Source: Pseudopyrenochaeta lycopersici (Eukaryota; Ascomycota; Dothideomycetes; Pleosporales; Pseudopyrenochaetaceae). From it: a stretch of DNA of 64,000 nt. Below, one piece after another: positions 1-8,371 of this stretch. The DNA lies in the NCBI GenBank assembly GCA_003313425.1, contig NHZP01000054.1, forward strand, positions 62,001-126,000, read 5' to 3'. Position 1 is the first letter of the stretch. The number at the start of each line of letters is the position of its first letter. The position numbers were made by a program, and so were the translations under genes. Below the pieces are notes generated by a model. The model did not search any database and was not told the DNA's origin. It saw only the letters and a list, made by a program, of their open reading frames with translations.

Positions 1-1185
1 GGTCGCATGCTGTAGCGCAACGTCCATGTCCGCCAGGCCCACCATCGCGGTCCAACCCGCTGCGAGGCGATCACGCTGATCGGGGTCGGGTGCCGCGCTA
101 GTACTTGTGCGTCCCCCGTGGCTGACTAGTACGTGCTGGGCACTGACCCAAAAACCACGCTGGCACGTCGAACAGCTTACGAACACAGCATCGGGACGGT
201 TGGGCGCGGGACGATCGGACATAGCACGGACACGCCGAATTGATGTACGCAAAGAGACGCCAACGTTTCTCAAGGGCAGCACCTCTCCCTTACAGTCGCT
301 TGCACTTGCAGCTTCCGGTTTTTGCATGCCGCTCAACTTTCATCCCACGCTTACCCTAGACTCGCTTAGTTTCGGCTTTGCTAAGGCCAGCCGAGTACTG
401 TAGTTTGGTTGGCTTAGATCGCTGGCTGCTGACAAACGTTAAAGCTTTTTGGGAAAGGCTGTTATTAGGCGAGACAGGGCTGGCGTGGGATGAAAGATTT
501 GTTGCTTGCAAGAACCGGAAACTGGAAGTGCAAGCGACTGTAGTACAGCCGTTAGCGAATGCAGCTTCACCCTTGAACGCAGCTGCAACACTGTTTCCGC
601 CAGCATGCGTACAGGGGTCTGTAGCCCCACCTGCTCTATCTGGTAAGGTGTCTCGCCTCTCCAAAATCGCGCTCGGTGACTGAATAGACAGTTTCGGTCC
701 CTTCCTACGGAATCGCTTACCAACGTAGTAGACTACCTCTTACAGTAATGGTTTTCCCTGCGTGGCGAGGACCCTTATATAGCAAGAACCCAGGTAATCG
801 TGCTTTCTATTGAGACAATGTGGACAATCATCTAGGAACGTAGATGATCTCGGGATTACTGTACTGTACGTTAAGATCTCTCAACTTTATCTATACGCCA
901 TATTTTCAGCTTGCCAGTAGCCTCCTCTATAGCTTCCGCACATGAATCAAGTTTCTGAAGCAAGTTTTGACGTCCTTGCTTGTAGCCTCTCGTCACAACA
1001 CGCTACACAGTCTGTGGATGCCCATAACTCACGCCGCTAATAGCGTAGTTACCGTAGGAGTGCTGGAAGATTCGATGTGGCAAAGAAGCGTCATATATAT
1101 ACATGTGCATCTCCGTCCCTCCATGACTGCCGATCTTTTAAAATAAGAGATAAGAGGGGCAAGTGTGGCATTTAGACGATAAATA
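1..1185. other. no gene recognised
   Basis: I see no convincing coding region here. The short open frames of about 100 codons on both strands overlap one another and come from an imperfect inverted repeat (293-540). A small hairpin with 8-nt arms sits near 826-848. The stretch upstream of 293 is GC-rich and unrecognised. The remainder is probably the downstream flank of the receptor gene that ends at 1186, plus decayed repeat. Confidence 0.5.
293..540. repeat. imperfect inverted repeat, arms of about 72 bp
   Basis: Positions 293-365 and the reverse complement of 469-540 align along their length, sharing blocks such as CAGTCGCTTGCACTT, TTCCGG and CTTTCATCCCACGC. The spacer is about 100 bp. 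It looks like an old fold-back element or a remnant of a TIR element. No transposase is associated with it. Confidence 0.65.
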
Positions 1186-4100
1186 TCACTGGAAGCGACA
1201 TATCCAAACCTTTCCAGACCCTGTACCTAGACCAACACATCTTCCTGACACGGCTGAGCACACAGGTCTATACTCTGTTGGGAGCCACACCAGATTTTGG
1301 GCAATATCAGAAATCCAGGCGCTATCTGCGCTAAGCGTTGGCTCCTGACAGACAGGTAGCTTTCGTTTTATCACTGTTTTACCAGAGTGTAGCGACGTAA
1401 GAATAGAGATGAGACCAGCTGAGCTGAGCTGACCGGTATTATGGCCCTTGAGCGTGTGCAGACACGCCCCGCTGCTCGCATCCCACATCTTGACGGTGCC
1501 GTCGTCCGACGCCGACGCCAGCTGGGCCGAGTCGTGCGAGAAGGCCACTGACCTGACCCTATCGCTATGGCCCTTGAGCGTGTGCAGACACGCCCCGCTG
1601 CTCGCATCCCACATCTTGACGGTCCTATCGTCCGACGCCGACGCCAGCTGGGCCGAGTCGTGCGAGAAGGCCACTGACCTGACCGAGCTGCTATGGCCCT
1701 TGAGCGTGTGCAGACACGCCCCGCTGCTCGCATCCCACATCTTGACGGTGTTGTCGCTCGACCCCGACGCCAGCTGGGCCGAGTCGTGCGAGAAGGCCAC
1801 TGAGTTGACACAGCTGCTATGGCCCTCGAGCGTCTGCAGACACGCCCCGCTGCTCGCATCCCAGATCTTGACGGTGTTGTCGTCCGACCCCGACGCCAGC
1901 AGGGCCGAGTCGTGCGAGAAGGCCACCGAGATGACCGCATTACTATGGCCCTCGAGCGTGTGCAGACACGCCCCGCTGCTCGCATCCCAGATCTTGACGG
2001 TGTAGTCGTACGACGCCGACGCCAGCAGGGCCGAGTCGTGCGAGAAGGCCACTGAGTTGACCCAGCTGCTATGGCCCTCGAGCGTGTGCAGGCACGCCCC
2101 GCTGCTCGCATCCCAGATCTTGACGGTGTTGTCCCACGACGCCGACGCCAGCTGGGCCGAGTCGTGCGAGAAGGCCACTGAGCTGACAGCATAACTATGG
2201 CCCTCGAGTGTCTGCAGGCACGCGCTCCAGCTGTCGTCCATAGCGGGTAGAACCGTGATGTTATCTGGCTCTTCATGCTGAAAAAGCCTCCTTACTAAAC
2301 TCTCCCTTGGACTGAACAGCAACGCAGATACATATGCCTGCAGCGCGCTGGCCTCAATAGCTCTCTTGTGATACATAGCGAAGCGATGCGCATCCTTGAC
2401 CAGCTTAGCAAATGCGCTTGTGTCTTCTCTTCCCTAGCATCTGTTAGCCTAACAGTTTCTGCGACTATACCAATCAGTGAACACACTTGCGTCAGCGACC
2501 AGAGCTTCCCTATAGAGACAAGACCTTTCGACACGCTCTCGCACAGACTGAGAGCTTCTAGCCAGTAGAGAAACTTCTCCCGCAGAAACAGATCAACAAT
2601 ACCTCCATCCTGCAGTACATCTTCAGACCTCACTGAAGACGTGAGATTCGAGTCGCATAAATGATCGACCCAGTACTCGCATGCATATGCCATCTGCCCG
2701 AGAATGCTGTCCTCAACCCGCCTTGCCAGCTCCTTCGTCTGCGCTCCTGGCCTCTCTAAGCCGCACACGTCTCTTCGCAGCGAGCTGCGCATAGCATTGA
2801 GTAGGCGATAGGTCACCCGCCCGTGCTCCTCTGCTACTGCGCCACCGAACGCATGCCGCCCGTTACCTGATGCGAGATAGTCCTTGGCAGAGAGGTGGAT
2901 GAAGGATACAGTGTCTTGGCGGACGGTAAGAAAGGAGCCGCAGTAACTCACTAGGTCAGCCACTGTCTGCGGGTGATCAAACTGGTCGCTCGGGAGGCTA
3001 GCTAATACAACGAGTTCTCTCAAACGCAGGGGCCGGAAGGCGACAGTGACTGCTCGGAGAACATCTTTGCAGTACTCTGCTGTCCTGACGTCGTCCTGCC
3101 CTGAGATCTGTCCCATCATCCGGTTGTACAACGGGTCTAGTCCGCGTGGCATCGCCTGCAGCACCTCCCGGGTGCGGAAGAGCGGCACACACTCTATCTC
3201 TTTGCACACGAGCGACACCCACAGAAACGTGCCTTCGGCTTTGTCGCGCAGCAGCTGCTGTACCTCTGTTTGCAACCTAGCTTCATACTTCTTTACAGTC
3301 GCCAAGCGCTGCACTTTAAAGTCGATGAACGCAGCCACCGCTCTCGATACCTGGTGTGCGCTAACTTCAAGGCTGACCTTGACGCCGGCCGAGTCTGGCT
3401 GCAGATACTGCTCAATCTCCGGCAGGTTGCGGCTTGTTACTAGCCACTTGACCCTTGACCGACGTGCAAGGCTGTCGTCAGTGATAATACGGAGAAGAGC
3501 AGGCAGGCCAGTTGTGCACTCGTCGAGGGCGTCGACCAGCAGGTATGTCATTGGTAGAGTCGGGTCGTGGAGTACGTCTGAAAGTATCTCTCGCAGCGCG
3601 TAGATGGCGTTGTGTCCTTCGAAAAGCTTGCTTCCCACAGCCTCGTACCGTTTCTGTACATGTCGTATGAGCTGCGACTCCTGCACAACAAGCACGTAGA
3701 TGAGGCCACGAAGGACTGACACTGCGTTGTTAAGCTCTGGCCGTGTGCTCTGGCAGAAGAAGTAGGTCACCAGGCATGGCTGAGAGTTTAGCTTCATTCT
3801 CTTCGACATTGTCCTTGACGACAGCCTAGCCTTGGGTCCTTGCGACAGCTCAGCGATCAGACCCATTGTCATCATGGTCTTGCCTTTGCCTGGGTCGCCT
3901 CGGATCCACAGCAGCCGCGACTCGCCCTGCGTCCTCCACCGCTGGAAGCTGGCTTCGTCCAGTATCCAGGCATAACAGTCTCCGAGCAGCCGGTCCTTGT
4001 CGCCTTCGATCCGCGCCCGGTCTTCGCGCGGGTCGGTGACTCGCAGGTCACGGAGACATCGGTTGCCGTCTGGTCCGCCAGACCTGTCGGGAAAGTGTAT

Positions 4101-4190
4101 ATCGCCATGGATGTTGCCAAGGATGGCGATCGCGTTGCCGTCAATTGTGTTGCCGTCGTACGTTGTGGTATGGCCATGTGGAGACTGCAT
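1186..4190 (-). CDS. NACHT-WD40 NOD-like receptor (HET-E/HNWD type)
   Basis: This is a STAND-class receptor of 983 aa. Exon 1 is 4190-2487 and exon 2 is 2433-1186. The 53-bp intron has donor GTGTGT, branch GCTAAC and acceptor CTAG, and joins the two frames in phase 0. Residues 11-26 hold a spaced motif Y-x-G-N-x3-G-x6-G-N. The linker typical of this family (LRVTDPREDRARIE) follows. The NACHT domain has Walker A GDPGKGKT at 98-105 and Walker B LLVDALDEC. After a helical winged-helix-like region come six near-identical 42-aa WD40 repeats, a degenerate seventh and the usual C-terminal cap. In this family the WD repeats are the sensor and NACHT drives oligomerisation, which triggers cell death in heterokaryon incompatibility or defence. 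There is no N-terminal effector domain; that domain is encoded by the divergent neighbour at 4512. The frame is intact, so the gene is probably functional. Confidence 0.9.
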
Positions 4191-4511
4191 TCCGTGCGGC
4201 TTGCCCCTCCTTTATTGAGCGCGGGCCAGGGACTGCTCTGTGTAGCCGTCGGAAGCAAGCGGGCGTCCTACCATGAGTGCAGGACTTCAATATCCATGAG
4301 CGACCTCTTCGAACTTGTAGTTGAATATTAGTTGGCTGGCAAATGGGAAGCGATGAGGCGCGGTTTGATGCACTCATGCTGCCAAGTCTCCAGCTGAGAA
4401 GTAGACACTAAACTTCGTCACGCTACCTTCAGCCACAGCTACACATACACGACCAAACAGAACAACACGCTCTACAACTCCTGGGCAGAAAACTAGGACG
4501 ATTGGCCCAAC
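4191..4511. promoter_or_regulatory. shared divergent promoter region of the receptor/effector pair
   Basis: These 321 bp separate the start codons of two head-to-head genes: the NLR (minus, start 4190) and the SesA-like protein (plus, start 4512). No other gene lies between them, so both are presumably transcribed from this interval. I see no clear TATA box. Co-regulation is inferred from the arrangement alone. Confidence 0.5.
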
Positions 4512-5416
4512 ATGTCAGGATTGGTGTGTTCAAGAAACCATCTTTACTATCCGCAAAAACCTGACAGAATATGCTAGGAGGTGATTGGCGGCACAGCTGC
4601 TGTCTCTCAGCTGCTCGGTCAGGCGATTACCATCGTTCAAAAGATACAGGATGCAAGAGCAAAAGTGCACGGCGCGTCAGATCGCCTGGATGGCTACCAA
4701 GGCCAGCTGGACAATTTACTTAGTTCACTGCGACTTGTGCAAAACGAACCCGAGCTACAAACACCGTCAATTGAGAAGCTGATTCAGGAGATAATCAATC
4801 TGGCAAAGGAGTTGCAACGCCAGCTGGATGTCTTTGCCGCTCAGCTGGCAAAGAGCAAAACCAAACAGTACACGCATGCATTCATCAGTGGTGATAGAGA
4901 CGAGAGGGAGCTTGAGAGTGCCCTGACTCGACTGGACCGGGCAAAAGCAGACCTTACCGCACTGATCGTCACAGCGCAAGTCGGACTGAGCGGGTCCATG
5001 CGCGCCGGCTTCACAGCTGCTCTAGCAGTAGTCCAGCGAGTTGACAGAAACGTGCAAAAGGTCCTTGGCGAGAGGCTTTCCATTGCTGCTCAGCTCGAAG
5101 GCCGACGCTTGGGCGAAGGAGGTACTGTACCGTGGCACGATGGTACTCGCTTATGCTGACTGTATAAGGCAGTGGTACGGTACCTCTTACAGCTGAAGAC
5201 GTAAGAGCGCTGGATCTCCTAGATAGAGTGTCGTGGATCGACAACGAAGCGTTCGACGACGCGGATATGTTCAACACAGATCTCGTCGAGCGGCAGATCC
5301 ACGCACCTACAGAAAGGGTATACCAGGGCAACAGGGCGCATGGGAGGAGTACGGTTCTTCAGGGTAATGCGGATGCGGCAGGAATAGCGGCAATCCTGCA
5401 AGCAAAACGGCGGTGA
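4512..5416 (+). CDS. SesA/HeLo-like N-terminal domain protein, candidate effector partner of the NLR
   Basis: The reconstructed protein has 259 aa and three exons: 4512-4523, 4578-5121 and 5193-5416. Intron 1 (donor GTGTGT, branch CTGACA, acceptor CTAG) adds the start MSGL in front of EVIGG, the usual opening of fungal STAND N-terminal domains. Intron 2 (71 bp) has donor GTACTG, branch GCTGAC and acceptor TTACAG. The first 180 or so residues are helical and amphipathic (LLGQAITIVQKIQD, LIQEIINLAKELQ), as in SesA/HeLo-like death-inducing domains. The C-terminus carries Y-x-G-N-x3-G-x6-G-N at residues 229-244, the same spacing as the receptor N-terminus. In known pairs such as NWD2/HET-S, a matching motif lets the receptor template the effector into an amyloid. 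That role here is inference; the domain family call is fairly firm. Confidence 0.8.
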
Positions 5417-5669
5417 TAGAGCCAATGGAGTTACTGTTCGACTGCGTACACCGGTTGCCAGCACTTGTTGCGAGAGACCTCTTGAATCGAAATGGCCTGT
5501 TATAAGTTTGAATTGTGATCCATTATCTCCTCCGTCCGTTCGTCCACTACTCTCCTGATTTTATGCTGTTACTCCATTAATGCCCGTTTGGCGAGTGTCC
5601 AAATCGATCGTCTGCGCGCATTTCGTGATCGAGGAAGGGATGAGTAAACGACATCAATGTCGAGGTCAC
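5417..5669. other. short gap without a gene
   Basis: This is the 3' flank of the SesA-like gene, meeting the decayed 3' part of the next pseudogene. Weak traces of the NB-ARC relic may continue to about 5590. Nothing else is recognisable. Confidence 0.4.
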
Positions 5670-6690
5670 GGCCGTAGTAATAGCAAGCGGCAGGCCGTCT
5701 AGTTTGCGCGCCAGTCTGTGAGTGTCAAGGTCTTGGTGTTGTGTCAGCATCACTCACAATGAAGCACAAAGTATTGCCTACCAGCACTCAACTCGATACG
5801 CCTTGACAATCGTACTGTACTGTAAGAGTATTTCCAGATTGTGCTCGCTGTTCTGCAGCTGCTCCACCGCGACAGGATGACCAACTTGCAGCTGAGATGA
5901 CTGCGTCATAACCAGCACTGCCCCGTGACGTGCTTCAGGAAAGAACGGCCGGACGTCAAGTGTCTGCTTCGTTATGCCCTGACAGCTTCGGCGTGTCGTG
6001 GTTGTCGAAGATGGCCAACCATCGGTCGTTCCCAGCGCTACTCAGTCACCGCTTAACCGCTTCCACCGCCGCCAACATCGCTGACTTCATAAACAGCCTT
6101 TAGATGCACGAGCGACGAATGCTCGCGAAAGATGTGGCCTGCCGCTGCCGCATCGCTTTGCTTCAACAAAGTTTTGCTTTACTGTTGACCCAGAACACAG
6201 CCGAATTCGCTTTCCTATGTCGCTCCGCGTACGCCAGCGCTAGCTGCGTCTTGCCCATCCCAGCCAAGTCGTGCACCACGACGGTTTTACGAGAGCCGTT
6301 GTGCTGAAGACCTTTGTGGATCGCAATGAGCTCCTCCATCCGACCGTCGAGGTGCTCTACGTGCGATACTTCCAGCACGCTGAACTGGACGTCAAACGAC
6401 CCGATGGGCTCGATGGAGCGAAATACAGACAGCTTGTTACCACTGCTATCTCTCCTGCCTGCTGTAAGTCCAGCCCTACGTACCCGCGTGCACCCTGCCC
6501 TCCATGTCCCACTGTCGGCCGATCGCATCGCCCGCACGCGCAGCCATCATCTGTCCACGTCTTCTCGCAGTGTCCGTTCAGGCCATGGACCGCGACGATG
6601 CTGGGATTGACTGCGTCAGTCAAGTAAGAAACGGTATGGCTACAAGGCGGAGCGTACTCGATGATCGGATCGATGCCTTCCCGCACTCCC
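5670..6690 (-). pseudogene. relic of a SesB-hydrolase/NB-ARC receptor
   Basis: On the minus strand three blocks of a second NLR class remain in the correct order. Block 1 (about 6690-6580) is SesB-like alpha/beta hydrolase start, with PSIVAVHGLNGH and KTWTDD. Block 2 (about 6420-6165) is NB-ARC with MEELIAIHKGL, the P-loop GMGKTQLALAYAERHR and FWVNSK. Block 3 (about 6060-5670) has RWLAIFDNHDTPKL-like and LARKLDGLPLAITTA-like segments. They lie in different frames with several stops, and most of the hydrolase domain between blocks 1 and 2 is missing. No repeat domain is left. It is clearly non-functional. The truncated Tc1 copy lies against its 5' end. The relic shows that this locus held more than one receptor. 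Confidence 0.75.
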
Positions 6691-6699
6691 TGCAAGCCT

Positions 6700-7714
6700 T
6701 GCAGAACTGCACCAACTGCTTGTGCTGACGGTGAGGGTGCAGATTGTTATATTGTGGATAGAATTTGTACATGCGCTTCTTCAGGTACCACCAGAGGTGC
6801 TCAATTGGGTTGAGATCAGGTGAGTATGCTGGCCATTTGATGGTGGTGATGTGGTGCTCGCGCAGGAACTCACGCGTTGCTGCAGCTGTGTGTATGCGCG
6901 CGTTATGCTGCATAAAAAGCTGAGAACGGCGCCAAGATGGTAGAAGCCCTTTGGTCAAGGCCTTAATGTAACTTTTGGCGGAGTACCCATACTTTGGAGC
7001 ATCGAAATCACGCTCCATTATGACTAGAGGACTTCTCCGGGCACACCCACGTTCATCCAACCATATTGAATCCCACACCATTTGTGACACCCCTTTACTG
7101 CAGCTATAGGTTTGGAGCATTATTGTCTTCCATTTCTCTTGTGAATTTCGAAAAACCCACTCTTAGTTTTGCCCTGAGCCCTTCTGAACTAAGCATTCGT
7201 CAGAGAACTTGAGCGTGCGCCGATGCCATGGGAATTGAGAGTACTCCTTGCAGAACTTGAGGCGCCTCAACGCATCCCCGCGATGGAGGTTAGGACGCTT
7301 TTTACAAGGAGATTTAGTGAGGCCTTGTCTTTTGAGGTATCGGGATAGTGTGCTATAGCTGGGCGGCTTTGAAGAGGTGCCATCTGGATTCATAACCACT
7401 GCCACTTCAGCTAGCTCTATATACTCAATTTTTGGCTGCGCACGTGCTTTGCGATAGATGATCTTCTTTTGATGAAGCGATAGTATAGGTGGTCGGCCGC
7501 TACGAGGTTTATCTGCAGTTGTGCCTGTTTGGTGATATTTCTTCCTGAGGTCGCGTATAGCGCGTTCACTCCGGCCACACGCGTCAGCAACTTGAGCAAC
7601 CGTAGAACCACCATGCAGCATCCCAATAATTTGATCTCGCTGCTGGACTGTTAAATTAGGGCCTCTGCGCGTATTTTGGTCTATTTCTTGTAAAATTTGG
7701 CGTTGTGGTGGCAT
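6700..7714 (-). pseudogene. Tc1/mariner transposase, inactivated
   Basis: A single frame from the ATG at 7714 encodes an N-terminal helix-turn-helix pair (QQRDQIIGMLHGGSTVAQVA, then a KPRSGRPP linker) and a DDE domain. It is interrupted by one TAA at 7163-7165, just after FSDECLVQKGSG. The second catalytic Asp expected in the QDNA motif is His (MQHNARIHTA, with Asn kept). The third acidic residue is kept in YSPDLNPIEHLWW. The C-terminal tail after YPQYNN does not match the family, and the sequence passes into the SesB relic near 6690-6745. Nonsense codon, active-site change and a lost end together mean a dead copy. Confidence 0.85.
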
Positions 7715-7800
7715 AGTTATGATACTTAAAAGTTGAGAAGGAGATGTTGTGAGGGAACGCGTCGCGCTAGTGCGGCGGAAACTTTTGCGGGGTCACTGTA
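6700..7800 (-). mobile_element. truncated Tc1-like DNA transposon
   Basis: The transposase relic occupies 6700-7714. The 5' terminus is probably at 7800: read on the minus strand the sequence starts TACAGTGACCCCGC, and the TA followed by CAGTG is typical of Tc1-like ends. I could not find a matching inverted end near 6600-6750, so the distal TIR seems lost. Confidence 0.6.
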
Positions 7801-7834
7801 CTTCGTGCTTGTTACGGTTATATGTCACTTATAG
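7801..7834. repeat. left copy of an inverted repeat flanking the HET-ankyrin locus
   Basis: This 34-bp stretch (core GTTACGGTTATATGTCACT) reappears in reverse complement at 12412-12445 with about three mismatches. The pair brackets the MITE and the HET-ankyrin gene, about 4.6 kb apart. It may be a pair of element ends or an old inverted duplication. Confidence 0.6.
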
Positions 7835-7956
7835 GTAGGGCTATGTAAACGCCAGCTCTAGACCCCGCTTGCATAGTTTTCCTTGAGAGTCGAGTATGAA
7901 ATCTGGCAAGCTAGTGCCCTTTCGGCTTAATGCCTTGTGGAGTAGAACTAACGTGG

Positions 7957-8365
7957 CTCACTGCGTAGCGAGACACACGGTGTGGCGAGACGCCTCGCAG
8001 ATCGGACCTTCGGACCCACCCTACCACATGTGCACAGAGCCATGTCTGGCACATATTAAATCTTCTAATAGTATTCTACAAATCTATAAGCCTCCGATAG
8101 TAGATAGCTCTAATCCTACCTATGCTAGACTAGATGGAAGGGTGTCGCTTTCGATCGGCGAAACTCCCGGGATTCACGTCCTTGTCTTAAATCGACCTGA
8201 TACACTAAGCCCTATAGATAATATATCGGATACTGGCTTGCTCAAGGACTAACAACTGCAGAAGCAGAGCGCGCTCATGAGAAGTAAATACTGCTGATGT
8301 GAAGCGACCCCGAAGGTCCGAAGGGAAAAGTGTCTCGTTACACCGTGCGTCTCGCTACGCAGTAG
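7957..8365. repeat. MITE-like element with about 60-bp terminal inverted repeats
   Basis: The ends 7957-8017 and 8306-8365 are inverted copies sharing ACTGCGTAGCGAGAC, CACGGTGT and TCGGACCTTCGG. The 290-bp AT-richer interior has no credible gene. The right end finishes 7 bp from the stop codon of the HET-ankyrin gene at 8372. Related single ends occur at 35508-35552 and 61473-61511. Confidence 0.7.
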
Positions 8366-8371
8366 GCGACG

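Noticed and set aside
1448..2055. Long plus-strand open frames antisense to the WD40 repeats
   Set aside because: The frames follow the 126-bp repeat period and encode only a repetitive peptide. They are by-products of the minus-strand repeats.
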